DNA of 64,000 nt from Candidatus Bathyarchaeota archaeon A05DMB-3 (GTDB lineage Archaea; Thermoproteota; Bathyarchaeia; Bathyarchaeales; Bathycorpusculaceae): positions 40,853-104,852 of the forward strand of contig JABFQN010000004.1 in the NCBI GenBank assembly GCA_019685555.1. The letters run 5' to 3'. Positions within the stretch are counted from its first letter, which is position 1; the number at the start of each line of letters is the position of its first letter. The position numbers and the translations under genes are program-made. The notes under the pieces are model-generated. The model saw only the letters and a list, made by a program, of their open reading frames with translations. It did not search any database and was not told where the DNA came from. This document shows positions 27,840 through 35,459 of the stretch, piece by piece.

Positions 27840-28175
27840 ATGGTTAGGAGTGGGGAAGAGGAGAAGATTCGGCGTATATTGACGGATTCTAGGCTCTCGG
27901 CGATTAAGGCTATGCTGGAGAAGGATCATGCCATCGACTGCATTTTCCTGTTGCATATGGGGCGTGGTAAGTGGAAGGAGGCTAAGGAGTTTATGAGGCA
28001 GAATGGTTTGACTTTGAGTGATGGCACTTTTAGGGCTAGGATGATTGAGATTGAGGAGTTGGGTTTGGCGAAGGGCGAGCGCATAGACCCTCTAAAGAAG
28101 TATTATGTGAAGACGGAGCTAGGCGAAAAAATAGCGAATCTTCTGTTGGAGTTCTTTGACAAGTTAGAGAAGTGA
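27840..28175 (+). CDS. Winged-helix transcriptional regulator-like protein
   Basis: A charged 111-residue protein. The pattern HAIDCIFLLHMGRGKWKEAK, then a helix and TFRARMIEIEELGLAKGERI followed by a KKYYVKTELGEKIANLLLEF wing and dimerisation helix, is that of small archaeal winged-helix regulators. Start ATG at 27840 behind AAGGTTGG. Codon usage looks richer in GGT/TTG-type codons than that of neighbours, hinting at transfer, but I did not quantify this. A 20-bp-phased repeat lies upstream. Target unknown. Confidence 0.65.
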   Translation: MVRSGEEEKIRRILTDSRLSAIKAMLEKDHAIDCIFLLHMGRGKWKEAKEFMRQNGLTLSDGTFRARMIEIEELGLAKGERIDPLKKYYVKTELGEKIANLLLEFFDKLEK

Positions 28176-28200
28176 ACGTTTCTCCTCTTGTTGTGTTAAT

Positions 28201-28620
28201 CTAGTAGGTTTCGATTTGAAGGTTTGGTATTCTGGGAAAGTGTTCCGTATCCCGTGTTACTAATGTTAGTTTGTAATGGGTTGCTGTGGCTGCTATAATG
28301 GTGTCTGAGAAGTTTATGGTTTGTCCGTTTTTGGCGAGTTGGGCGTCTATTTCAGCTGCCGTTTTTGCTATTTGGTATGTGTAGGGTAGGATTTCAAATC
28401 TGACGAGTTCTGCTTCGGATTTTTCAAGCTTGGTTTTTAAGAGTTTTTTGTCGTGGCTGAAGAGGTAATATATTCCCCGTAGGTATTCGTGGACTGTTAC
28501 TACGGATATGGCTTTGAAGGTTCCTTGTTCGTCGATTTCCTTCGCCTTTTTCACTGCGCCTTTGTCGCCTTTTACAAGGTCTATTAGGAATGTTGTGTCG
28601 AAAATTTTCAACGGTCGCAC
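28201..28620 (-). CDS. vapC: VapC-type PIN domain toxin
   Basis: A 139-residue PIN ribonuclease: KIFDTTFLIDLVKGDKGAVK (first aspartate, residue about 8), SVVTVHEYLRGIYYL (the conserved glutamate), and NFSDTIIAATATHYKLTLVT with the third acidic residue and TRDTEHF supplying the fourth. VapC toxins cleave tRNA or rRNA when freed from antitoxin. Directly downstream (4 bases) of its antitoxin gene. Confidence 0.9.
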   Translation of the reverse strand: MRPLKIFDTTFLIDLVKGDKGAVKKAKEIDEQGTFKAISVVTVHEYLRGIYYLFSHDKKLLKTKLEKSEAELVRFEILPYTYQIAKTAAEIDAQLAKNGQTINFSDTIIAATATHYKLTLVTRDTEHFPRIPNLQIETY

Positions 28621-28624
28621 CGCG

Positions 28625-28855
28625 CTATTCTAGTAGTTTTCTTCTTTTTTCTTCGTCGGCTTTTCTTTGGGGTTCAAAGGCTTTTAGGACTTTTTTCCAG
28701 TCTTCTTTGCTGATGGTTTTTGAGCCTGCTATGTCGGTGAGTTTCATTCCTTTTTTGATTGATCTGCGGATGACGTCGCTGAAGCTTTCGTTTGGAAGTT
28801 TTGCTTTTAAGAGCATTTCGTACACGTCGTCTGATACTGCTATTGTTTTTGCCAT
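28625..28855 (-). CDS. vapB: VapB antitoxin (DUF217 type)
   Basis: A 76-residue protein beginning MAKTIAVSDDVYEMLLKAKL followed by ESFSDVIRRSIKKGMKLTDI, the DUF217/VapB archaeal antitoxin pattern, with an N-terminal DNA-binding strand and a charged toxin-wrapping tail. Stands immediately before vapC. Two overlapping palindromes lie between its TATA-like box and start codon, in a position to mediate autorepression. Confidence 0.88.
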   Translation of the reverse strand: MAKTIAVSDDVYEMLLKAKLPNESFSDVIRRSIKKGMKLTDIAGSKTISKEDWKKVLKAFEPQRKADEEKRRKLLE

Positions 28856-28867
28856 TCTCGCTCACTC

Positions 28868-28897
28868 TACATATGTATATGCATATAAATAATTTAA
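28868..28897 (-). promoter_or_regulatory. vapBC promoter with two palindromes
   Basis: TACATATGTA (28868-28877) and ATATGCATAT (28877-28886) are perfect 10-bp palindromes sharing one base. An A/T-rich TATA-like stretch (28883-28897, minus strand) overlaps the second. The vapB ATG is at 28855, so the transcript would be nearly leaderless. Position and symmetry fit an operator for the VapB dimer. Confidence 0.5.
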
Positions 28898-29218
28898 GGA
28901 TTTTGCCGCGTTTGTGGTGGCTAAATGTCAATTTTGTTAGAGGTGGCAAACTGCAAATTGAATACCCTCTATAGAATTTTGTCGTGAATGGGGTCAATTT
29001 AGGTTGTTGGGGGTGGCTAAATTGGGTAGTCTCTCTAGGTTTTTATGTTGTTTTGGCTGTGGAAAAAGCCAATAGTGGTCTAGTCTCTCTAGTTTTTGTG
29101 GTGTGTGTTTTGTTGTTTTGTTTTACAAATGGTTAATATGGTGTATTAAGTCGTAAGATTTAAATTCTAAGCTTCCCCTTACATACACGATAACCAAAAA
29201 GGAGGGATTTGAAGGAAA
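28898..29218. other. Intergenic region between vapBC and pilin gene with short repeats
   Basis: No convincing gene. It holds two copies of TAGTCTCTCTAG (29027-29038 and 29081-29092), each followed by a T-rich run, and two copies of GGTGGCTAAAT (28916-28926 and 29011-29021). A TATA-like AGATTTAAAT near 29156-29165 and a GGAGGG at 29201 belong to the pilin gene. The repeats may be regulatory or remnants of transcript ends. Confidence 0.5.
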
Positions 29219-29665
29219 ATGAAAATATTGAAGAGTAGGAAAGCCCTAAGCCCCGTAGTCGCATCCATCATCCTCATAGCAGTAACAGTCGCCGTAAGCA
29301 TCGCCGTCGCAGCCTGGATGGGAGCCCTAACATTCACATTCACAGCAGTAGAAGAACTACAAATGCCAACAAGCGCTGATGTTACATTTAACGGGACAAC
29401 GGCAGATAACAAATATGTTTATTTGACTGTTAGAAACACTGGAACTTCTAAAGTTTCAATAGTAGATGTCAGAATCAACCAGCAATCTTATAAGTCAGCT
29501 GTTGAAATTCCAAGTAATTTCCCTAGCAGTGGTGTAAGCGTAGATCCCGCTAGTTCTCAGCTATTCAAGATTAAACTTAACTGGGCTGCTGGATACAAGT
29601 ATAGAATCGAATTCGTGACATCGAGTAACAAGATATTCTATCAAGACTACTATGCGCCTTCATAG
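29219..29665 (+). CDS. Type IV pilin/archaellin-like protein with class III signal peptide
   Basis: The 148-residue protein starts MKILKSRKALSPVVASIILI: a short basic leader, an archaeal prepilin peptidase site (RKA before LSPVV) and a hydrophobic helix (about 11-34) as in the DUF1628 archaeal type IV pilin N-terminal domain. The rest is a beta-rich exported domain (NKYVYLTVRNTGTSKVSIVD) with aromatic C-terminus. It would be inserted in the membrane, cleaved and assembled in a pilus; no assembly ATPase or peptidase is nearby. It precedes the Roadblock cassette by 99 bases. Confidence 0.85.
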   Translation: MKILKSRKALSPVVASIILIAVTVAVSIAVAAWMGALTFTFTAVEELQMPTSADVTFNGTTADNKYVYLTVRNTGTSKVSIVDVRINQQSYKSAVEIPSNFPSSGVSVDPASSQLFKIKLNWAAGYKYRIEFVTSSNKIFYQDYYAPS

Positions 29666-29764
29666 CCTTTCTTTGCTTGTCCACGTTTGAGATTGGGGGT
29701 AGGGTGTTAGTATCCGTCTAGTTTCCCTTCTATTGTTTCCTTGATATTGGAGGTGTAAAAGCGT

Positions 29765-30190
29765 ATGGTGGTGGAAATAAAGGAGTATGCTTCGGCTGAA
29801 GACATAGCTGAAACCCTGGAAAAAGAGATTGCCGAAACAAAAAGCACTCTGGGCGAGTATCTACGCCGCCTAGACGAGATTAGGGCTTTGGCTGAAAAAT
29901 CAAAGAAAATCCGAGAAGTAGTCATGAAACTGGCTGGCAAAAAGGCTGCCGCCGAATCTTTAGGCGAAATCACTGTTGGCACTTTAAGCATAGTCTTAGA
30001 CGCAAACCCCTTCCATGAACTAACAGCCATAGAACAAGTGGTGCGAAGCTACCAGGAAAGGCTGCTGGTTTTACAGAAAGCCCGTGAAGCCCTAAAATGG
30101 CTTGACCAGCTTGGCGACACTGAAGGCCTAAAATACATAGTTGTCGAAAACGATGGGGTGCCGGAGCGCATACTCTTCAAAATATCCTAG
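29765..30190 (+). CDS. Helical coiled-coil protein of unknown function
   Basis: A 141-residue soluble protein with a charged, heptad-like N-terminal half (EYASAEDIAETLEKEIAETK, EYLRRLDEIRALAEKSKKIR), then TVGTLSIVLDANPFHELTAI and a second helix pair ending in a short strand KYIVVENDGVPERILFKIS. Start ATG after a GGAGGTG site. Same strand and close spacing with the two Roadblock-like proteins suggest one operon. I do not recognise the family. Confidence 0.7.
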   Translation: MVVEIKEYASAEDIAETLEKEIAETKSTLGEYLRRLDEIRALAEKSKKIREVVMKLAGKKAAAESLGEITVGTLSIVLDANPFHELTAIEQVVRSYQERLLVLQKAREALKWLDQLGDTEGLKYIVVENDGVPERILFKIS

Positions 30191-30219
30191 CCTATTCCAG
30201 CCTTAAAGGTGGAATCCTT

Positions 30220-31038
30220 ATGGTTGATAACGAAATTTATGCAACCGCTTTAAAAAGCGCCCTAGAGGAGATGCAGAACGTTTGCCCAGACATCCAGCAT
30301 GCCTTCATGTTTCATGAAAGCGGCGAAATAGTTGTCGGGGACGCGGATATTCCTCAAAAGGTTATGGTTCGCGTTGTAGACGCTTTTGATGACATTCTTG
30401 AAAGGGCTGGAGCCGTCGGAGGAGTTGAAGCCGTAACCCTAAACTGCAGCAAAGGCAATGTCAAGCTTTACCATTTCAACGAACATTACTTCGTTATGGT
30501 TGTCTCCGCAAAGGCGGATGCAAACTATGTGGACACCGTTACTCGCGTCCTAATCCCAACAGTTCTAAGGCTACTGGAGAAAATCAGCCCTACCTCCCTC
30601 AAAAACGTGGTTCCTCCACCAACAATTGAACCTGAACCCGAAACCCTAGAAGCTGAACAACCGCAGGAAGAGCTTGCCGAAGAAGAACTGGCAACGGAGA
30701 TTAAAGAGGAATTTAAGCCTGAACCCCAGCATGAAACGCCCTTTGAGCTTCCCTCAATCCAACTTATAGTAGAAAACATCGGCGGCTTGCTTGTACCTTC
30801 CGACACAGTGCGCATTGACAATGAAACACTTTCCCAATGGGAAAGCACGTTTGAAGGCAAGAAAATCGAATACGTTGAAATCAAAACCTTCAATGGAAAA
30901 ACAGAGCGGTACAAAGTGAAACCCATAAAAGACTCCAAGTATTACGGCAAAGGCGTTGTCCAAATGCCTGAAAAAGCCCAACTCAGCCTAGAGATTAAGA
31001 AGGGAGAGCTTGTTAGGGTTAAACCCGTAATAGAGTAA
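30220..31038 (+). CDS. Roadblock/LC7-like protein with C-terminal beta domain
   Basis: The N-terminal 120 residues (YATALKSALEEMQNVCPDIQ, FMFHESGEIVVGD, GVEAVTLNCSKGNVKLYHFN, HYFVMVVSAKADANYVDTVT) have the strand-helix order of Roadblock/LC7 domains, which usually bind small Ras-like GTPases. A low-complexity acidic linker (about 135-175) leads to a beta-rich domain (about 180-272, with WESTFEGKKIEYVEIKTFNG) that I cannot name. Start ATG after AAAGGTGGA. Followed by a second Roadblock-like gene 14 bases downstream. Confidence 0.65.
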   Translation: MVDNEIYATALKSALEEMQNVCPDIQHAFMFHESGEIVVGDADIPQKVMVRVVDAFDDILERAGAVGGVEAVTLNCSKGNVKLYHFNEHYFVMVVSAKADANYVDTVTRVLIPTVLRLLEKISPTSLKNVVPPPTIEPEPETLEAEQPQEELAEEELATEIKEEFKPEPQHETPFELPSIQLIVENIGGLLVPSDTVRIDNETLSQWESTFEGKKIEYVEIKTFNGKTERYKVKPIKDSKYYGKGVVQMPEKAQLSLEIKKGELVRVKPVIE

Positions 31039-31052
31039 TGGAGGCATCCTAA

Positions 31053-31445
31053 ATGACCAAAAAGAAAAAGGCTGTTGAAAATGTTGCAGTTGCTGAGCCT
31101 TTGGCTGTCGAGGAAACTTCTTCAGCAGACGATTTGCGAGCAAGCCTTGAAGAAGTTAAAGGATACGAAGGCGTCATCGGATACATATTGAGAAACTCCA
31201 CCTCTGCAGCCATAGACCTCAAAGACCCATCTAAACTCATCGAATACGCCATCCTCTCATCTTCAGCCATCGACGCAGGCGAGGAACTCTCAAAACTTTT
31301 CAACCTCGGCGACGTCAAAAACATCCTTGTCGACGGAAAAGACGTTAAGGCGATTTCCTTCACGGTTGACGATAACAAAATAAGTGTTTTCATGGAGAAA
31401 AACGCCAACCTCGAAAAGATTTTGAAAAAGCTTCACCGTTCTTAA
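31053..31445 (+). CDS. Small Roadblock/LC7-like protein
   Basis: The 130-residue protein has a short disordered N-terminus (1-40), then YEGVIGYILRNSTSAAIDLK, SSAIDAGEELSKLFNLGDVK, NILVDGKDVKAISFTVDDNK and ISVFMEKNANLEKILKKL, a clear Roadblock-like profile. It could heterodimerise with the preceding protein. Start ATG behind GGAGG; 14 bases after its neighbour. No partner GTPase is in the window. Confidence 0.65.
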   Translation: MTKKKKAVENVAVAEPLAVEETSSADDLRASLEEVKGYEGVIGYILRNSTSAAIDLKDPSKLIEYAILSSSAIDAGEELSKLFNLGDVKNILVDGKDVKAISFTVDDNKISVFMEKNANLEKILKKLHRS

Positions 31446-31451
31446 GGGCTA

Positions 31452-31480
31452 AAAGGGCTTTTCTTTCTTTTCATTTTATT
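31452..31480 (+). terminator. T-rich transcription end after Roadblock cassette
   Basis: After AAAAGGGC the strand reads several T runs (TTTTC repeated), the pattern of an archaeal intrinsic terminator without a hairpin, between the Roadblock gene and the next wHTH gene. Pattern only. Confidence 0.35.
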
Positions 31481-31565
31481 CAGAACGTTTAAATCTGTGT
31501 TTTCCCCTTTTCTTTTTAGGAGAAGGGAAGACTCCTTTACAGCTTAAACTGGAGCTGTTTGTTAT

Positions 31566-31844
31566 TTGACAGTGGCAACTGAAAAGAAGCGTAGCAATAG
31601 TCATCGGGGACGGTTAGACATTATTGCAGACATCTTAGAAGTTTCCCATAGAAAGGTTAGAAAAACCCATTTAATGTACCATTGTAATTTAAGTTTCAAA
31701 CAACTAGAACATTACTTGAACTTTCTCGTTGAAAGAAAACTTTTATGCCCCATTAATGATAGCAAATCCGACCTGTTTAAAATCACAGAAAAAGGCGAAC
31801 GCTTTTTAGATGCTTACAAGGGCTTATTGGGACTTATGGGCTAA
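31566..31844 (+). CDS. ArnR-like winged-helix DNA-binding protein
   Basis: The 92-residue protein begins with a basic tail and then RGRLDIIADILEVSHRKVRK THLMYHCNLSFKQLEHYLNF, LVERKLLCPINDSKSDLFKI and TEKGERFLDAYKGLLGL, the profile of the archaeal wHTH family that includes the ArnR1-type regulators (HTH_45). ArnR proteins regulate archaellum genes in Sulfolobus; here it lies downstream of a pilin and Roadblock cassette, so a surface-appendage role is a guess. Start TTG at 31566. Confidence 0.75.
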   Translation: MTVATEKKRSNSHRGRLDIIADILEVSHRKVRKTHLMYHCNLSFKQLEHYLNFLVERKLLCPINDSKSDLFKITEKGERFLDAYKGLLGLMG

Positions 31845-32095
31845 CCCTTTGAATTAGGAGTTTTCTAAACTCCTCGTCAATTCTTATCCTATCACCTTTT
31901 TCATCTACTGTTATGATTTTGTAATCCTTCAAGAATTTTATAATTTTTTCAATCTCCTCATTTTTGAATTTGGTTTTTTCCTGCATCTCTTCTTTTGTGT
32001 GCCATTTTCCATCAGCTAGTGCTTTCTAAGATTTCTGAGATTTTGTTTTCCGTGATGCGTCCTCCAAAGGATATATCTCCTTTCGGATTTTTTGC
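31834..32095 (-). pseudogene. wHTH protein remnant, frameshifted and without a start codon
   Basis: Reading the minus strand, GDISFGGRITENKISEILE runs into a stop, while a second frame gives ALADGKWHTKEEMQEKTKFK and then EEIEKIIKFLKDYKIITVDE up to a stop at 31834. Removing one A (T on the plus strand, 32022-32026) joins them as SEILEALADGKWHTKEEM, a textbook winged-helix sequence. No ATG, GTG or TTG starts the N-terminal frame after the TAA at about 32098. It overlaps the ends of both neighbours, so it is probably a decayed gene. Confidence 0.65.
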
Positions 32096-32190
32096 TTAAA
32101 TGCCTTCTGAAGTTATTTTTTAGAAATTTCTTCTATAGACCTAGTTTCGCTGACATTTCCTCAGCAAAGTCTTTATCAAACAACATCATA

Positions 32191-33033
32191 ATGAAAGCAG
32201 AGAACCTCATGAAAAAACAAATCGACTGGCTTCCCGTGTTATCTCAATGCAAAGAAAACATACAAAAAGAAATAGCGCCCTTGCTAAAAACTCTAAACCA
32301 ACCCCAGCCAAACCTAGGGATAGGCGCAGGCGGAGACCCTATAAAACAAATAGACCTCGCAGCCGAAAACGCCATAATCAAAACGCTGAAAGAATACGGC
32401 TTATCCTTCACTCTTATAAGCGAAGAATCAGGCATAAAAGAACACGGTTCAAATCCTGAAGAAAATTATGTGACAGCAGACCCCATAGATGGAACAACAA
32501 ACCTGATGAGGGGCATACCCTTTTACGCAACATCCATAGCCGTGTCCACAAAACCAGAACTGCGCGCCGTCCACACAGCCCTAGTGGCAGACCTTTTCCA
32601 CGACGTAACCTACACAGCTAAAAAGGGCAGAGGCGCCCAACGCAACGGACAAAAAATAACACCATCAAAACAAGCATTGTTGGAGGAAGCCGTTGTAGGT
32701 GTGGATTTAAACACTTACAAACTTCGCAAAGTAGTTCCACAATTAACTCGCTTAATTGAAAAGACAAAGCATATACGCCATTTAGGGGCAAATGCTCTGG
32801 AACTGTGCTATGTGGCTGATGGAACAACCGATGCTTTCATAGATATAAGGGGAAAACTCCGCGCCACAGATACTGCTGCAGCATGGCTGATAATAAAAGA
32901 GGCTGGAGCCAACATAACAACTCCAGATGGAAAGCCATTAAACGCCAAACTAGACCCGAAAGAAAAACTAAAGTTCATAGCAGCCGCCAACCAGAAAATC
33001 TATAGAGCAATATTAAGCCTCATAAAAGCCTGA
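32191..33033 (+). CDS. suhB: Inositol monophosphatase / fructose-1,6-bisphosphatase family protein
   Basis: The 280-residue protein has the metal-binding signature VTADPIDGTTNL with EESG upstream, and LRATDTAAAWLIIKEAGANI near the C-terminus. Archaeal enzymes of this family dephosphorylate inositol-1-phosphate and often fructose-1,6-bisphosphate. I chose ATG 32191 (MKAENLMKK); the frame is open 33 codons upstream, but that part is low-complexity and overlaps the wHTH remnant. It may complete inositol synthesis with the gene at 354. Confidence 0.9.
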   Translation: MKAENLMKKQIDWLPVLSQCKENIQKEIAPLLKTLNQPQPNLGIGAGGDPIKQIDLAAENAIIKTLKEYGLSFTLISEESGIKEHGSNPEENYVTADPIDGTTNLMRGIPFYATSIAVSTKPELRAVHTALVADLFHDVTYTAKKGRGAQRNGQKITPSKQALLEEAVVGVDLNTYKLRKVVPQLTRLIEKTKHIRHLGANALELCYVADGTTDAFIDIRGKLRATDTAAAWLIIKEAGANITTPDGKPLNAKLDPKEKLKFIAAANQKIYRAILSLIKA

Positions 33034-33044
33034 AAGGAAGCAAA

Positions 33045-33902
33045 ATGATAATCCCTTTAACGCCGCATCCAGCAGCCCTCGTAAAAACAGAGAAAACCAG
33101 AACACTGGTTGTAGTGGACCTTCATATTGGATGGGAAATAGCCCTATCAGAAAGAGGCATCCACGTTCCAACACAAACCCCGAAGCTTATGCAAAAGCTA
33201 AAAACCCTCATAAAAAATTACAAGCCTGAAAGGCTATTAATCCTTGGCGATGTGAAACACACGGTGGCGAAAGCCGAAATAAGCGAGTGGCATGACATTC
33301 CCGACTTCTTCAACGAACTAAAAACCCATATAGAAGAAATCCAAATCATCCGCGGAAACCATGATGGAAACCTTGAACCCCTACTTCCAGAAGGCATAAA
33401 AATTCTACAATCATCAGGCATTATAATAGGCGAAGTGGGATTATTTCACGGACACCGTTGGCCATCACCAAACCTTCTTAAATGTAAAACCCTCGTGATG
33501 GGGCACGTCCACCCAGTCATAGCCTTCCGCGACCCCGCCGGCTTCAGAATAACAAGACAAGTTTGGGTGAAAGCAAAATGCGACAAAAACCAGCTTGCAG
33601 AAATCCTACTGCAAAAACATAAAATAAAAATTGAAAAGAACCCGCAGAAAACACTGCTTAAACACTACAAAATTAACCCTAAAACCTCTCAGCTTTTCAT
33701 AATGCCCTCTTTCAACGAGTTCTTAGGAGGGAAACCTCTAAACGAGAAGAGCGGTGGGAAGACAGCGAAAACCGATAAGGTTGTTGGACCAATTCTACGC
33801 ACTGAAGCCGTTGACATGAAAAACGCAGAGGTCTACCTCTTAGACGGAACTTTCCTCGGTTCCCTAAGTCAGCTTGAAATTTTGGCTGAGCATAAAACTT
33901 AA
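33045..33902 (+). CDS. Metallophosphoesterase (COG1407-type)
   Basis: A calcineurin-like phosphoesterase of 285 residues with all metal blocks: VVDLHIG (DxH), LILGDVKH (GDxxH-like), IRGNHDG (GNHD), LFHGHRW and MGHVHPV (GHxH). COG1407 members are found across archaea, sometimes near DNA repair genes; substrate unknown. The last 80 residues are a lysine-rich extension beyond the domain. Eleven bases after suhB, likely co-transcribed. Confidence 0.85.
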   Translation: MIIPLTPHPAALVKTEKTRTLVVVDLHIGWEIALSERGIHVPTQTPKLMQKLKTLIKNYKPERLLILGDVKHTVAKAEISEWHDIPDFFNELKTHIEEIQIIRGNHDGNLEPLLPEGIKILQSSGIIIGEVGLFHGHRWPSPNLLKCKTLVMGHVHPVIAFRDPAGFRITRQVWVKAKCDKNQLAEILLQKHKIKIEKNPQKTLLKHYKINPKTSQLFIMPSFNEFLGGKPLNEKSGGKTAKTDKVVGPILRTEAVDMKNAEVYLLDGTFLGSLSQLEILAEHKT

Positions 33903-33939
33903 TAGAAAAGGCTTTCTTCAAACTAGAAGAGGTGAAAGA

Positions 33940-34536
33940 ATGCCGTCTGAAGATGATTTTCCAGAATGGTTTAGAAAGAGGCGCTATCCCTTTTTCGGCA
34001 GCTGGTTCTTCGAAGACATTGACAGAATGTTCCGCGAAATGGAAAAAATGATGGAAGAAGAATTCAAAACCTTCACATCACGAATTCCAAGAGACTATGT
34101 TAGAGAACGCAAACTTCCAAACGGCTCAACAGTAAAAGAGTGGGGACCCTTCGTTTACGGCTACAGCATTAAAATAGGCCCCGACGGGAAACCTGAAATC
34201 CGCGAGTTTGGAAACGTCAAACCCAGCCGTTTCGGTCCAAAAGTTAAGGAGGAACGCGAACCCCTAGTGGACATTGTTGAAACCGACGGCGAAGTGCACG
34301 TTGTTGCTGAACTGCCAGGCGTGGAAAAAGAAGACATAAAACTGCATGGGACAGAAGACACTTTAACAATTTCAGTGGACACTCCGCAGCGGAAATATCA
34401 TAAGGAGATAAAGCTTCCAGCAAAGGTAAATGTGAAAGAAGCCAAAACCCAATATAAAAACGGTGTTTTAGAGGTTAAGCTGCCAAAAACAAAGGAAGAG
34501 GGAAAACCCAAAGGCGAACCCATCAAAATAGAGTAA
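33940..34536 (+). CDS. hsp20: Hsp20/alpha-crystallin family small heat-shock protein
   Basis: ATG 33940 is chosen because a GAGGTGA site sits just upstream; the frame extends 22 codons into the preceding gene. The N-terminus is rich in aromatic and charged residues (DDFPEWFRKRRYPFFGSWFF). The alpha-crystallin domain covers about 105-190: VDIVETDGEVHVVAELPGVE, KEDIKLHGTEDTLTISVDTP and KNGVLEVKLPKT. Acts as an ATP-independent holdase in the cytoplasm. Confidence 0.93.
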   Translation: MPSEDDFPEWFRKRRYPFFGSWFFEDIDRMFREMEKMMEEEFKTFTSRIPRDYVRERKLPNGSTVKEWGPFVYGYSIKIGPDGKPEIREFGNVKPSRFGPKVKEEREPLVDIVETDGEVHVVAELPGVEKEDIKLHGTEDTLTISVDTPQRKYHKEIKLPAKVNVKEAKTQYKNGVLEVKLPKTKEEGKPKGEPIKIE

Positions 34537-34581
34537 TTCCGCCTTGCCTTTGCTGGTCAACGCCATAAAGCCTGTGCTTTC

Positions 34582-34992
34582 ATGGGTGAAGAATCGGAAA
34601 GCGAAGTGTTGAACACCATATGCAAGGAAGCAAAGGTAGATGGTAAACTGACGGGAAAAAGCCTTACGAGGCTTTATGAGGCTTTTGGGCAGCGTTTTGT
34701 AAAGGCTTTTGAAGCCCTTAAAGAGAACCGTGTTAAAAAATACACTTTCAAGCCCAGCGGAAGAGTTGTCTGGGTTGTTGTTGGCAAAGAGCGCGACTAC
34801 CTCATAATGCCAGACGCCGAATTCTGCACATGCGACGACTTCTATTTCCGAGTCTTAGACAGGAAAGTGCACCTATGCTATCACCTTATTGCACAGAAAA
34901 TAGCAAAAATCTTAGGGTGGTATGAACCCATGGAGGAACACGACGAACTGTACGAATCGTTAATGGAGGAGTGGAAAAAACTAACCCCTTAA
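34582..34992 (+). CDS. SWIM zinc-finger protein
   Basis: The 136-residue protein has a SWIM zinc finger, FCTCDDFYFRVLDRKVHLCYH (C-x-C ... C-x-H, about residues 92-111), after a strand-rich part RVVWVVVGKERDYLIMPDAE. SWIM domains bind DNA or proteins; small archaeal members of this kind have been connected with Rad51-paralogue partners elsewhere, which I mention only as possibility. ATG start 34582. Confidence 0.8.
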   Translation: MGEESESEVLNTICKEAKVDGKLTGKSLTRLYEAFGQRFVKAFEALKENRVKKYTFKPSGRVVWVVVGKERDYLIMPDAEFCTCDDFYFRVLDRKVHLCYHLIAQKIAKILGWYEPMEEHDELYESLMEEWKKLTP

Positions 34993-35038
34993 ATACTTAA
35001 ATGTCAAATTAGAGGGTGAAAACGAGGGAAACTTGCCT

Positions 35039-35149
35039 ATGGAAATAGGAGCGTACTTTGAAACCCTTAAATACATACTGATGACGGCGACTTTTGTCGC
35101 TTTGGTGCTGATATTCCTATACATAGTTTACGGTAGAGAGGAAAAATAA
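35039..35149 (+). CDS. 36-residue single-span membrane miniprotein
   Basis: ATG 35039 opens a short frame: MEIGAYFETLKYILMTATFV, then ALVLIFLYIVYGREEK. A GAGGGA site lies 10 bases upstream, and an alternative TTG start at 35033 has the same frame. A TATA-like CTTAAATACTTAAATG lies at about 34988-35003. One hydrophobic helix (about 11-32) with charged end is typical of a small membrane protein. Function unknown; call rests on promoter, site and composition. Confidence 0.5.
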   Translation: MEIGAYFETLKYILMTATFVALVLIFLYIVYGREEK

Positions 35150-35169
35150 GGCTGGCTGAATCACTGTTT

Positions 35170-35451
35170 TTAGCCTTTCTTCCGCAGAATGAAAAACATT
35201 ATGACGCTTAAAACTCCGAGAATAATCGCAAACAAAATAAGCCATTGGGCTTCTGGGCCAGCGCCGAAAACTATTGGAATGGGGCCTATAAACACGACGC
35301 CGCCTATGCTTGCTGTTCCTCCGGAAAGCAGTGTGGCAGTCACCAGAAATAGGACGCCAACTAAGATTATGAAAAAACCTATGAAAAACAGTATGAGGAA
35401 ACCTTCAAATCTTCTAATTTGCGTGTTTTCTTCGTTTTTATGTTCTGTCAT
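35170..35451 (-). CDS. TIGR00304/DUF131 family membrane protein (copy 2)
   Basis: A 93-residue protein started at ATG 35451 (MTEHKNEENTQIRRFEG), leaving out an upstream extension that overlaps its neighbour. Two hydrophobic helices flank a glycine-rich loop with the family signature VVFIGPIPIVFGAGPEA. It sits 8 bases after a paralogue with the matching ALIIGPIPIVFGTDKES. The conserved family is archaeal and of unknown function. Confidence 0.8.
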   Translation of the reverse strand: MTEHKNEENTQIRRFEGFLILFFIGFFIILVGVLFLVTATLLSGGTASIGGVVFIGPIPIVFGAGPEAQWLILFAIILGVLSVIMFFILRKKG

Positions 35452-35459
35452 GTTTTTCC

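Noticed and set aside
32092..32190. N-terminal extension of the inositol monophosphatase
   Set aside because: The 33 extra residues are low-complexity and overlap the broken wHTH gene; ATG 32191 gives a normal family length.
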